A DNA stretch of 64,000 nucleotides from positions 4,154,001-4,218,000 of the forward strand of contig NZ_AP027272.1 of assembly GCF_036322805.1 (NCBI RefSeq), written 5' to 3'. Position 1 is the first letter of the stretch; each line of letters opens with the position of its first letter. Below are positions 36,301 to 47,900 of the stretch, piece after piece. The translations under genes and the position numbers were made by a program. The notes below the pieces were generated by a model. The model saw nothing but the letters and a program-made list of their open reading frames with translations, had not been told where the DNA came from and ran no database searches. This DNA is from Planctobacterium marinum. Its GTDB lineage: Bacteria; Pseudomonadota; Gammaproteobacteria; Enterobacterales; Alteromonadaceae.

Positions 36301-37286
36301 AAGTCATCCAGATTAAAATCCCAACCATTGTTAGTGGGGGTCGCATAAAAACGGCCTTTAACTAACTCCGCTGACACTTGTTCGTCTGAGTCTTTACCTT
36401 GCCAGAGGAACTGGCTCTCCTGCAGATTGGCTTGTACGAAGGAAACACGTGTGTTTTCCAATCCTGCCCACAGCTTAAAATTACCGCGACTGCGTTTTAT
36501 TTCGTATTCAGTGGGTAATAATGCTTTGACCCAGGGAGTAAGATCGAGATCTTCCGCTTCGGCATAAAAGGTGCCGGTAAAACTATCCCGCGAACCATTC
36601 AAGTCCAACACAAAACGCGCTGAATTGCGCGCCAACTCCGCCACCCGAAGTTGACCAACCCCCTGGTGACGCTGCTCTTTGTTAAGCCAACTGAGCTGTT
36701 GGATCTGAATTTTTTGTTCATCCAGACGGGTGCGCAGCAGTACTTCGCTGTTACTGACAGAAAAGCGTTCCAGCTGCTCAAGGAATAAAGTCTGCAGTGC
36801 ATCTAACAATGGAAATTGTTCTTCGCCTCGTTCAATACGCGGTAAATCTACCTGCAACTGCATTCCAATAAGATTAAAGCGTTGCGACTGGATTTGCCCT
36901 TGTTGCACAGAAGCCCAAAAATCCAGTTCCACCTGAGTTTCATCAATCACAAAAGATAAGGGTGAGTCGGCTTCTCGTCCCATACTGACGTCTTTAAGCA
37001 CAATTGCCGGACCTTTACCCTTCCATATGGCACTGATATAGCCGATGCTAACATCAACGTTATATTGCTCCTTGAGCAATTGCTCCAGATGATGTTTTTG
37101 CGAGTCCATGTAGGGTAAGGAGTAACGTACCAGCGATAGCAGAACCGCCAGTGTTACCAACAGAATGGCCGCCGACATCCAGATTTTTCTGGTGATCCAG
37201 GCGGCATAGAAACGCCAATCTCTAATTGTCTGCTGCTCTTTGTTACACAATGGAGCAGACTTGTTTAGTTGTCGTTGTTCGGTCAC
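33339..37286 (-). CDS. yhdP: YhdP family AsmA-like envelope protein
   Basis: YhdP is a large inner-membrane-anchored protein of the AsmA-like group, thought to carry phospholipids across the periplasm to the outer membrane. The 1315-residue product has one N-terminal membrane segment (about 30-53) after a short cytoplasmic tail. A long beta-rich periplasmic part and a conserved C-terminal domain (GRGVYVTEISDKGARLLSIFSLESLMRKLTLDF-like segment, about 1100-1240) follow. The C-terminal 70 residues are rich in Pro, Gln, Asp and Ser and look disordered. It overlaps the rng stop by 4 bp and belongs to the mreBCD-maf-rng-yhdP-tldD group. Confidence 0.9.
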   Translation of the reverse strand: MTEQRQLNKSAPLCNKEQQTIRDWRFYAAWITRKIWMSAAILLVTLAVLLSLVRYSLPYMDSQKHHLEQLLKEQYNVDVSIGYISAIWKGKGPAIVLKDVSMGREADSPLSFVIDETQVELDFWASVQQGQIQSQRFNLIGMQLQVDLPRIERGEEQFPLLDALQTLFLEQLERFSVSNSEVLLRTRLDEQKIQIQQLSWLNKEQRHQGVGQLRVAELARNSARFVLDLNGSRDSFTGTFYAEAEDLDLTPWVKALLPTEYEIKRSRGNFKLWAGLENTRVSFVQANLQESQFLWQGKDSDEQVSAELVKGRFYATPTNNGWDFNLDDLSLIVNDRVFTSNWQGAAFTNGVMTLSSQDKLNLTPLLPLTGVLLGESLQQQMRAFDPQIAVDKAYFYASEEHVAAHLAFSQFSIKEQQSVPGINALDGEIYWLDNIGRINIRSSHNYLASNNLLGFVVPYDELHLQAWLDLDQQKLLIPKLRLKNQDLELQKSLQFDLQTEELTALATLSDLETGTLKPYFPELMGNDTRNWLNRALAAGLVSDGAVLWRGRMQDFPFAEQQGVFQATVDIDQLELKFEPDWPALDNANVSLLFENESLTIKGESAQISGVEVHNAIAVIPQLDEHSYIEINANGAGTGMQLTELFQNSSLQSSVGNALDFLKVRGELAADLKLHIPLTGNDIKADATVQFANNRIDIPALDMSLQDVAGTLLIANENLQTENLTANLLGQALSLQATSSQQADGYATDVVFNGSWDLPELITQAHPQLASYVQGTTGWQGKLNVLLPQQGYQYNLQIQSDLRGIELSGPEPLAKAADSSLLVYLDSEGDQQASTVRMLLGRDVKFNGILPHDTVQFSRAHLSAGGDNFVGMGLGFSVSADLPFLDYSRWHTFIGDLVEGLPSGGHAFIAAPQRVFVEAQQLQLAGQLFSNAEILAKNRDTFWELEMASEQARADVILHKDWLQDGVEVKADYINLAKWQESTSEQKRLDHNYIPPVTLSCRQCSFNGYELGQIDAAMSRSANGMKIDKLDVTSRDGKFQATGDWFFGEQSDSTRLTGNFSSDDFGSFLKNLDFDSGIRDSDALINYDFSWQSSPYAFSMGELNGKMDFRLGDGYVTEISDKGARLLSIFSLESLMRKLTLDFRDVFAKGFFYDKMLGTFSVENGIVKTDDTHIDGAAAGVDIKGYANLEDNQINYLVDVKPNITSSLPVLVAWMVNPATAVAALAFDEVFTQANVVSGIQYSLTGSIKEPQITLLEQTSKVVELPAKNNTTPTQPDIDVPGTQDNSEKLEQPGAQDLIDSRPVGESDSNSETESS

Positions 37287-38761
37287 ATCATAACCACGTC
37301 ATATTTATCCTGGTTATACAACATCTCCGTTTGTACTTTAATTTGTTTACTGATGAAAACTTCCAATTCCGCCAAAACGTGCGACTCTTGGTCCATCAAC
37401 GCTTCAGCGACAGCGGGTGATGCATAAACTACAAACTTGTCGGCATCATAAGCGCGATTAACCCGCACAATCTCCCGCATAATCTCAAAGCAGATAGTCT
37501 CCACGGTTTTAATAGAACCCCGCCCTTTGCACACCGGGCATTCACCACACAAGATGTGCTCCAGACTCTCACGCGTGCGCTTGCGGGTCATTTCCACCAA
37601 GCCAAGAGCAGTAAAACCATGAATTTTACTCTTTGCCCGGTCTTTACTCACCGCCACTTCAAGACTGTGTAATACCCGTTTTTGATGGCTAACATCGGTC
37701 ATGTCGATAAAATCGATAATGATAATGCCACCTAAATTTCGCAAGCGTAACTGTCGCGCTATCGCCTGGGTGGCCTCGATGTTGGTATTGAAAATCGTCT
37801 CTTCCAAATTGCGATGGCCCACAAATGCGCCAGTATTGATATCAATCGTAGTCATGGCCTCGGTTTGATCAATGATCAAATAGCCGCCGGATTTCAAATC
37901 AACACGTCTTTCCAGAGCCCGCTGCGCTTCGTTTTCTACATCGTATAAATCAAATATCGGCCGTTCACCCGGGTAATATTCCAACAGGCGGTTAAACTCC
38001 GGCGCGTACTCTTTGGTAAAATGTTGTAATTCATTAAAAGCCAGTTTGGCGTCGATTCTGATGCGATCCAGCTCTGTGCCCACAAAGTCTCGCAAAACAC
38101 GACGCGCCAACGGCAAATCTTCGTACAAAACGTTAGACTTTCGCTTTTTTTGTCTTGTTTGTATTTTAGACCACAATCTTTGTAAAAATTCCGCATCAGC
38201 GATAAGTTCTTTTTCACCAACGCCTTCTGCGGCGGTGCGCAGAATAAATCCACCTTTGCCGCCAACCGTTTCCATCATGGATTTCAGGCGCTCCCGCTCT
38301 TGCTCATCTTCGATCCGCTGTGATACGCCCAGATGTGTTACACCTGGCATAAATACCAGATAGCGGGATGGGATGGTGATGTCCGTTGTGAGGCGAGCAC
38401 CTTTGGTGCCAATGGGATCTTTGACTACCTGCACCACAATATCCTGGCCATCACGCACCAGCTCGCGGATGTCCTGAGTTTGATTGTGGGTCTTTTTAAT
38501 TTCTGATTCGTTCACTTCTTCCAATATTTCGTTATGCACGACTATATCGGAAGCATGCAAAAAGGCTGCTTTTTCAAGGCCAATGTCTACAAAGGCGGCT
38601 TGCATACCGGGTAAAACACGACTGACTTTACCGCGATAAATGTTACCCACCAGCCCTTTTTTGGTGTGGCGCTCAACATGAATTTCCTGCAGCAAGCCAT
38701 TTTCGATCAAAGCCACTCTGGACTCTGATGGTGTTACATTAATTAATAATTCACCGCTCAT
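37283..38761 (-). CDS. rng: Ribonuclease G
   Basis: RNase G is an endoribonuclease that matures the 16S rRNA 5' end and degrades some mRNAs. The 492-residue product has the N-terminal S1 RNA-binding domain (about 38-125), the DNase I-like catalytic domain with the magnesium aspartates in TTIDINTGAFVG and IIIIDFIDM, and the zinc-link CGECPVCKGRG typical of the RNase E/G family. It lacks the long C-terminal scaffold of RNase E. It lies between maf (directly abutting) and yhdP (4-bp overlap). Confidence 0.95.
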   Translation of the reverse strand: MSGELLINVTPSESRVALIENGLLQEIHVERHTKKGLVGNIYRGKVSRVLPGMQAAFVDIGLEKAAFLHASDIVVHNEILEEVNESEIKKTHNQTQDIRELVRDGQDIVVQVVKDPIGTKGARLTTDITIPSRYLVFMPGVTHLGVSQRIEDEQERERLKSMMETVGGKGGFILRTAAEGVGEKELIADAEFLQRLWSKIQTRQKKRKSNVLYEDLPLARRVLRDFVGTELDRIRIDAKLAFNELQHFTKEYAPEFNRLLEYYPGERPIFDLYDVENEAQRALERRVDLKSGGYLIIDQTEAMTTIDINTGAFVGHRNLEETIFNTNIEATQAIARQLRLRNLGGIIIIDFIDMTDVSHQKRVLHSLEVAVSKDRAKSKIHGFTALGLVEMTRKRTRESLEHILCGECPVCKGRGSIKTVETICFEIMREIVRVNRAYDADKFVVYASPAVAEALMDQESHVLAELEVFISKQIKVQTEMLYNQDKYDVVMM

Positions 38762-39340
38762 TCAAGCATCCTTCATTTTCTGTAGCAATCGCTTAGTCTC
38801 GTATAGAGGCAAGCCAACAATAGCACTATAACTACCGGTAATATGGGTGACATATTGTCCGCCATAGCCTTGAATAGCATAACCACCCGCTTTATCTTGC
38901 GGTTCACCGGTGGCCCAATAATCTGAAATCTCCTGCTCGCTTATCTTGGTAAAGCTAACATTGGAGCTAACCTGCTCACTTTCTACCAAACACTGCTGAG
39001 ACTCAGTGCACCATTTAGCAACCGCAATTGCGGTAATTACCTGATGAGTTTGACCGGACATCTTGCGCATCATTGCATGAAAATCTGTAACATTTTTTGG
39101 CTTAAGCAAAATATCATGGCCCAACACCCCTATGGTATCTGAGCCAAGTACTAACAAATCACCTTGGCGCTGCCTCGCCACATACTCGGCTTTTTGTCTG
39201 GCCAGTCGTTCCACCAAATCCGTGGCGGACTCTCCAGCCATTGGCGTTTCATCAATGTCAGCCGATTGACGTTCAAACTCAATGCCAATTTGTTGCAATA
39301 ACTGAGCCCGTCTGGGAGAAGAAGAGGCTAATACAATCAT
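38762..39340 (-). CDS. maf: Maf-family nucleoside triphosphate pyrophosphatase
   Basis: This cytoplasmic house-cleaning enzyme probably hydrolyses dTTP/UTP and modified nucleotides to monophosphates, as does YhdE at the same place in E. coli. The 192-residue product has the family motifs ASSSPRRAQLL at the N-terminus, DIDETP, RLARQKA, VLGSDTIGV and DKAGGYAIQGYGGQYV. Its stop directly abuts the rng start, and mreD is 17 bp upstream. Confidence 0.93.
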   Translation of the reverse strand: MIVLASSSPRRAQLLQQIGIEFERQSADIDETPMAGESATDLVERLARQKAEYVARQRQGDLLVLGSDTIGVLGHDILLKPKNVTDFHAMMRKMSGQTHQVITAIAVAKWCTESQQCLVESEQVSSNVSFTKISEQEISDYWATGEPQDKAGGYAIQGYGGQYVTHITGSYSAIVGLPLYETKRLLQKMKDA

Positions 39341-39357
39341 GGTGAACCCAGAATTAA

Positions 39358-39837
39358 TCAGGTGATGCGAAACTGCCGGCGGAGTTTACGCAATAGTGAA
39401 AATACCCATGGCCAGATAAGCATGGAGGTAAATACTGGCCACATGTAGGCGAAGATAAAGTCAATATCGTTAAGTAAACGCAACAACCAGAATATCAGCA
39501 AGTGATACAGCGCCGCGATTAATCCCACGATGATAGCTTGCTGCCATACTGAATAATTGCGCAAACGCTGGTAATTCATGGCCAACACGTAGGTCACCGC
39601 GGTTAACGCCAGACTATGCACTCCAAGTGTCGTGCCCAGTAAGATATCCAGTATTAAGCCATTGAGAAAGGCTACCCCGATACTCACTCTGTGGGGTAAC
39701 GCCAGGGTCCAATAAGCGATGACCAGCATCAGCCAATCAGGGCGATAAGGATCCACCAATGGCGGCATTGGCATAACCTGGAGCAACAAAGCCACAAGAA
39801 TACTCAAACCGATAACATAGTGCTTTAAGGCAAACAT
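39358..39837 (-). CDS. mreD: Rod shape-determining protein MreD
   Basis: MreD is a small inner-membrane protein of the elongasome that works with MreB and MreC in side-wall peptidoglycan synthesis. The 159-residue product has about five hydrophobic segments and the conserved start of the family, VDPYRPDWLMLVIAYWTLALPHRVSIGVAFLNGLILDILLG. It overlaps the mreC stop by one base, so translation is coupled. Confidence 0.93.
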   Translation of the reverse strand: MFALKHYVIGLSILVALLLQVMPMPPLVDPYRPDWLMLVIAYWTLALPHRVSIGVAFLNGLILDILLGTTLGVHSLALTAVTYVLAMNYQRLRNYSVWQQAIIVGLIAALYHLLIFWLLRLLNDIDFIFAYMWPVFTSMLIWPWVFSLLRKLRRQFRIT

Positions 39838-40682
39838 TACTCACTTGCCTCCGCTACTTGTGACGATTCCGGCCACAACAATAAAAGGTACTTCAACCTG
39901 TCGAGTTTAGCGACAGGTTTGGCTTTGACGTAAGCGAATGGTCGAGATTCATCGCGGATCACTTCACTAATTTCCGCCACCGGATAGCCTTGTGGGAAGA
40001 CATTCCCTAAGCCCGATGAAATCAACATGTCTCCGACGGTCAGGTCGGTACTGTGGGCCACGTGCTCCAGCGTCAGTTCAGTGAGATTCCCCGTTCCGGT
40101 GACAATCAACTGAACATTGTTTTTAAGCAGCCGAGTCGGTACTGCGTGGGTAATATCTGAAATCAACAATATACGACTATTGGTAGTGGCTACATGCAGT
40201 ACCTGGCCCACTACGCCGTGTTCGTCCAGTACAGCTTGACCTTCGTAGACGCCATTAATGGTACCTTTATTGATCACTAACTGATGGCTGTAGGGGTTGT
40301 TATCGATAGCCATCACTTCGGCTATCATTTTACGCACACCCTGCTCAGAAACTGAGCCTAACAAAGCCCGTAAATGCTCATTCTCCTGGCGCAAAAAGTT
40401 GTTCTGCTGAATTTGCTCGCTCAACAATACGTTTTCGCGCGTCAGGCGCTCATTTTCCTCCAGCAATTGTTGCTGCGTGGTGAGATTGGTGGATGTCCAG
40501 TTGAGCATTGCTCCAGGTAGATTGGCAGCATATTGGATAGGGGCAACCAGGCTATTGAGGAAAATGCGGGCACTGCTAAAGCTATCCAGTCGATGGTCCA
40601 AAACCATCAACACCACGGATAAAACAATGGCAATTACCAAACGAATGTTAAGAGATGGACCTCTTAAGAAGATAGTTTCCAT
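39837..40682 (-). CDS. mreC: Rod shape-determining protein MreC
   Basis: MreC is a bitopic inner-membrane protein whose periplasmic beta domain bridges MreB/RodZ and penicillin-binding proteins. The 281-residue product has a membrane segment (about 12-28), a coiled coil (about 65-105, ENERLTRENVLLSEQIQQNNFLRQENEHL) and the beta-rich domain with VINKGTINGVYEGQAVLDEHGVVGQV and LISSGLGNVFPQGYPV. mreB lies 51 bp upstream, separated by a small hairpin. Confidence 0.95.
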   Translation of the reverse strand: METIFLRGPSLNIRLVIAIVLSVVLMVLDHRLDSFSSARIFLNSLVAPIQYAANLPGAMLNWTSTNLTTQQQLLEENERLTRENVLLSEQIQQNNFLRQENEHLRALLGSVSEQGVRKMIAEVMAIDNNPYSHQLVINKGTINGVYEGQAVLDEHGVVGQVLHVATTNSRILLISDITHAVPTRLLKNNVQLIVTGTGNLTELTLEHVAHSTDLTVGDMLISSGLGNVFPQGYPVAEISEVIRDESRPFAYVKAKPVAKLDRLKYLLLLWPESSQVAEASE

Positions 40683-40709
40683 GAAAGGTCAAAGTGCCTG
40701 ATAAAAGAA

Positions 40710-40731
40710 GAGGACCTTCGGCCCTCTTGTT
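40710..40731 (-). terminator. Hairpin between mreB and mreC
   Basis: AAGAGG and CCTCTT arms enclose a GC-rich loop region in the 51-bp gap; on the minus strand a T-rich stretch (CTTTTATC) follows. It may partly end transcription after mreB, giving more MreB than MreC and MreD, or stabilise the mreB message. Confidence 0.5.
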
Positions 40732-40733
40732 AG

Positions 40734-41795
<1,062 letters not shown>

Positions 41796-41910
41796 TTAGC
41801 AAGTATTGTTATGGCATGTTATGGCGCTAACTTTACCAACGTGCCGCTTGATCAGCAACAGATATGACCACAGAAGTAGCCTATATTCAGGTATTTATTT
41901 TAATACGCGT

Positions 41911-41946
41911 AAAAAAAACGCGAATATGTCTGCAAATTCGCGTTTC
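41911..41946 (-). terminator. Terminator after mshQ
   Basis: AAACGCGAAT (41916-41925) and ATTCGCGTTT (41936-41945) form a 10-bp stem. On the minus strand a run of T (complement of A at 41911-41918) follows. It separates the MSHA cluster from mreB. Confidence 0.88.
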
Positions 41947-41975
41947 TTCACATCTGCGCAACCCAGTTTGTGTAG

Positions 41976-44900
41976 TTATAAAACTTCTCGCCAGTGAATA
42001 ACTCTGTCATTACCGCGAACTAAGCCAAACACAAATTCAGCTGCAGGATTGGTACAGGCTAAAGTTTCCATGTTGCTGTCATAGCTCTCAGCATCACACC
42101 ACTGATACTCCATAAAGTCGAACTCGTCCTCAATGTCATAGCCAAGGAATACCGCTCCTGTCGGATTTTCATCATCAGCGAAGGTAACCGACAGAGTCAT
42201 AGCTGACACTCCATCACCTAATCCAGCATCTAAGGTGCCGCTACCAGTAATGGAGGGCGTACCGGAAATACCATTGCTAACATTTAATATTTTGATCTGG
42301 TCTGCGCTAAAGCTACTACAACTATCCAATGCATTAGTTTTCCAGGTACCAGCGTCGCTTTCCTCAACCGGAGCATAATACTGTGCTTCGAAGATCACTT
42401 CTAAAGATGTTTCTGTGGAAACCGCATTCACCACCCTGAAACGCCCTTCACGAATTTCGATCCCCTGCATGACAGCATCGACTGTTAACTCAGCCCAACC
42501 GGCATCAACATACAAGTTTTTCACGCCAACGCCATCCAGATCTTTCAATGCATCGGCAGATAGCAAGAACTGAATATTGGTATTACCTTCGTCGGCTCCA
42601 GTGCTAACCGGTAATGTTGGGCTACTGACTTTATTAAACAGGATGTTGTCGTTTCTCATCATAAAGCTGAAGGTACCGTCAGACATATCACCTATATCAA
42701 ACTCTACATTACCCAAAGAGCTACTTACGCTGTTATCATCAGTGCTGTACTGTCTTGATGCGAACTGATTGTCAGCATCAAATCTGAACGAACCTCCGGA
42801 AACCGCATCATAGTAGGTGGTTACCGCATTTTTAGCGTTTTTCGCAGTGAATTGCAGTATATGCGGCGTGGTATCATTAATCTCATCATAAGATGGGATT
42901 ACATCCCCTCGATAGGTGAAGCTACCGCAATAGGGTGCATAATCAAAGGTAGTTTCCAGTGCGAGGTAGCCGGGAATGAACCTGGTAAAGACATAGTCAC
43001 TTAATTGTGTATTGCCATTTTTCACTAACAGGCTATTGATCACGCCAGTATCCAAATAATCGTTATCTCTGACATCAATCGCAAACTGACCAACCTCGTC
43101 CATACTAGCTACTAAAGATGAAGATACACCGTTTGAAAATATAGGCTGCGCAGAAGTAAAAACATTATTGCCAAACTGAGTGAGAATACCATCATCCAGA
43201 ATGTTGATAATATCTTGATTATCATTCGGGTTAGTGATGGTGAGGTTGGCACGATTTTCCGCTACCTCTTCTGGCGTGTAACGTTCCATGGAAAACGCCA
43301 ACTCACCGGGAACGTAGTTAGGTACTACATCACCTTCAGCACCATAAGCAGTAACATTGAATTCAAAGTCTTCACCGGCAACATGGGTGTCTCCGATATT
43401 GCTACTAAGCTCAAGCCATGCGGGTTTGACCGTAAACTGCTGTTCCGCTGAAACACCTGCAGCCCTGACGTGTAATTTGATTTCGCCCACATCATTAAAC
43501 TTCAAATCATTGAGTTGCATTTCAACGCCATTGAACATATTGGACACGGTGGTGTAATTTAGCGCCTCTCCACTATCACTGGGACTTAACGACAGAGTCG
43601 TGCCACCACTGCTAATTTCAAATGTATTGCCTGAACAGGTAGCTGGGTTGATGCATTCCACCGCGACTTCTAGCGCAACGGGATTTTCCAGAGCCGGGCA
43701 TGTATCAGGCGATTTGACAATAACTGCGTTGCTGCCCGTAGAGAAAGTTTGTTGAGCTATTTGTGCAGGAATGGCATCTGAGTCACCGCTTTCATCGCGG
43801 AAAATGATATCAAGGATGTAATCAAAACTAATTTCACAATTTGATTGTGAGCAGCTATAGCCATTGCTTGCAGCAGGAGAGGCAGAAGCTATCATGAGAC
43901 GTCCAACTTCAACGTTATTACGCGTCCAGTTATCTACAACGGCGACACCGTTTACCAAAGTTAACGAGCTATCTATTATTCTATATTGACCATCCGACTC
44001 ATACTGTAAAGCAACGAGCTGGGTACCGGGTACCAATAGGCTGCAGGTCTCATCCTGACATGCTTTTACGGTAATTTCCGTATCAGAACAAATGGAAGCA
44101 GGACTCTCGTACTCAATCTGATAGTGATGTACCGAAATCGCACACGGCGATAACTCGGCCATGTCTTGTAAGATGTTGGCTGAACCTTGCACCAGTCGAT
44201 AGACACGAACATCATCAAACTGCCCGTCCGCTGAATTGCCAGTAGCTTCGGGGAAATAAGTGGTGTGGCGATTGTCACCGATGAACAGTGAATTCATATT
44301 ACCCAGCACGTTGCTCATATCTGAGGGCACGCCACCTGTTGTGGATTGCACAACACCATTGACGTAAATCTTCATTTCACGGGCGTCCAAATCCCATGTG
44401 AATGCCAGATGCACCCAAGTGCCTACCGGATAGTTTACGGCGTAAGCAGTATATATCCTGGCATCTCGGTCGGCCTGGTCTTCCATACCAAATAAGATCT
44501 TGCCGTCGTTGGTAATGGTGCCGTAAAAATAAATGGCTGAGTTAGACGCATCAAACAACTGTCTGGCACGACCATTAACCCAAGATTCATTGGCCTGATA
44601 CCAGAAGGATATCGTACCTTTTGCCCCTATATCATTTTTGGGGTTAATGCCGGTATCAACTGCATTTTGCGCTGAACCGCTGTCGTTTCTCGGGATAGAA
44701 ACCACCTGACAGGAACCCAGTAAACTTCCACCATTACCGTGCAGAAAGCTCAGATCAGTGCCATTGCTAATGTAATCCGTGCCATTGAAAGCGCCATTTT
44801 CGTCGTTCAACGCAACATTGCTAGCACCTTCAAATTTATAATGTGCCAAAGTCGTATCACAAGCGGCGCAGGCATAGTCTTGCTCATACAAAGCTGTTAC

Positions 44901-47900
44901 AAATTCATCATCAGGTTGCGCATCACCGTAGATGCGCAGATCATCAATACTACCTTTGTACCAGTTATCTAATTTCGACGGCTCTGACACCCCATTGCCG
45001 GTGGTGGAAGCATTAGCCCCTAAAATAATAGGTTCGGGGTTAGTGGCGATGCCTTGCGACGCGCCGCTGTCGCTATCTCGTAACTGACCATCGATATACA
45101 ACCGCTTACCGCTATCCCCCCAAGAATACAAAATGTGGTGCCATTGACCTTCTTGAATAACATTAGCCGCTGAAACAATTTCATTTTCACCACTGGTTTG
45201 ATGTCTGACTCGAATGGCACCGTCGGATTTAACAAACATAGTAAGGTGTTGACCGCCATTATCAGTTCCTTGCGAATCTTTGGAGAAGATGGCTTGTCCC
45301 GCGTGAATACTGTCGTCGATATTGGCGTAATCCAGTTCTGGTACATTTATCCAAAGAGAGATAGCCCCTTGCTCAATCGCAAATGCGTCTCTGTGAGGAA
45401 TATTGATATGCTCATCAATACCTGCAAATCCCACGGCATTACAGAATTTACCCGCTGCAGTTGTAACCCCGTCCATGTAAATACCGTTGTAGCCATTTTC
45501 GATATCCACATAACTGCCGCCATCACCATTTAGGGTACAGACATCGCCACCATAGTGGGCAACCAATACCGGATCAGGTGCTTCACATTCCTCACAGGAA
45601 TCAGGATTTTCCAGTACATACAGTTCGCTGACATCATCACCATCTAACTGACCATCATACATGCGCAGATCATCAATTTGCCCCTTAAACTTGTCTTTAA
45701 GATACTCACTGGAGGAGCCATAGTTTTCTGTAACCCAAGCGTTTGCACCCAATATGATGGGCTCCGGGTTCCCCGCTAAACCACGGGTACTGGAATCGCT
45801 GTCTACCTCTGCACCATTCAAATACATGTGCATGCCTTCGTTGCCCCAAGTGTAAACCAGGTGGTACCACTGATTGGCCGTAACAGAACCAGAAGCGGCG
45901 TAGACATTTTTGTCTTGGGAACTGTTGTTGTAAATCTGATGTCGAGCGCGAATGGAACCATTGCTGTTTAGCCAGATTGTCAGATGATCACCACCGGCAT
46001 CCCAACCACTAGAATCTTTGGAGAACAGGCCCTGACCACCCTGACCAAGATCTTTACTGTGACTTAAATCTTCGGCTTTAAACCAAAAAGAGAGAGAGCC
46101 ACTCGCCAGCTCAAAGGTTTCTGCATGAGGGATCAATACATTGGCATCTTCACCGTCAAACTCTAATGCTTGACAGAATTTGCCGTCGTTATCGATATCT
46201 GCTCCATCCACCGATTGACCATGATTTCCAGCAACGGCGTCAACCACCTCGCCTTCAGTGCCATTTATGCTACAGACATTATTTTTCCAATGTCCCACCA
46301 GAACAGGTTCAGGATCAACACACTCTTCACAGCTGTCGGCGTTCTCTTCAGCGTAAAGTTCAGAAACAGCATTGTCATCCAACTGCCCCTCGTAAACGCG
46401 TAAATCGTCCATCTCACCCAGGAATTTATCTTTCAAGTATTGGCTGCTGGAACCGTTGTTTTCGGTGACCCAGGCATTGGCGCCCAAGGTAATAGGTTCA
46501 GGATTTCCCGACCAGCCGCGATTGTCAACATTGCTATCCACTAACGTGCCATTGAGGTACATCTTCATACCATAACTACCCCAGCTGTAAACCAGGTGAT
46601 ACCAGGTGTTTTCGCTTATCGCCCCGGTATCGGTATAAAGATTTTTATCGTCACTGGAATCCGTTGTCTGGTGTCTTGCCCGAATTTGGCCGCTGCTCTG
46701 CAGCCAGATAGTCAGGTGATGTCCGCCGCTATCCCAGCCACTGGAATCTTTAGAAAACAAGCCCTGACCACCTTGGCCAGAATCACTGCTGTGAGATAAG
46801 TCTTCAGCTTTAAACCAAAAAGACAGTGTTCCCGAGTCCAGATCAAACTCTTCAGCGTTGGGAATATTCACATGAGCATCCACGCCATTAAACTTCAAGC
46901 TCTGGCAGAACTTTCCGTCGTCTTCGATGCTGGTACCATCCAGCGCCTGACCGTGATTGCTGCTAACCGAATCGATCACTTCATCCGCAGCGCCTGTTAA
47001 AGAACAGAGGTTGTTTTTCCAGTGCCCTACTAAAACCGGATCAGGCTCCGGCTCAGGGTTTTCACATTCTTCACAGCTATAGGCAGATAATCCGACCAAT
47101 TCGTCCACCTGGCTTTGACTGAGCTGCGCATCAAATAAACGTACATCATCCATGCTACCGACAAAATGATCGTAAAGGTCATCGGGATCCGAGCTATTGT
47201 TGCCGGAGCGGTGCGCACTGGCTCCTAATATAATGGGTTCTGGGTTGTCCTCTATGCCGTAGGTTTCCGACCGAGAGTCTTCCAGTGTGCCATTGACATA
47301 CAACTGCATGCCCTCGCCACCCCAAGTGTAAGTAACGTGATACCAAGTATCGTTCACTACCTGAGTAGTGGAGAACATATTGTAGCTATAATCTTCAGAT
47401 TGATAGCGAGCTCTTATGCGGGTGTCGCCCGGCTCGTAGATCCAAAATGTGAGGCTACCGCCATCATCGCGACCACGAGAGTCTTTAGACAATATCGCCT
47501 GACCCCGTCCACCAGCATCTCCGGGATAATTGGCATTTGATGTTTTAAACCAGAAAGACAAACTGCCTTCTTCAAGAGCAAAGCTATTGTCATGAGGTAT
47601 GTTCACATGACCGGAAACACCATCAAAGCTCACTCCCTGACAATATTGCGCTTCGCTGTCGCTGCTTGCACCACCAATAGTTACGCCATCGACACTGCCC
47701 ACAGCATCGGGAACAGCAATGGTATTGCCATTAACCGGGCAAAGATCTAAGGGCCAGTGGGCAATGGGGTCCGGTAAGGGTTCATCCGGGTCTGGTCCAT
47801 CATCCTGGCCACATCCTGTCAAATAGGCGACTTCCGTCTCGTCGTAGTACACAATGGCACTGTCCTTAATATGGATGTCGTCACCATTCAGCGCGCCGCG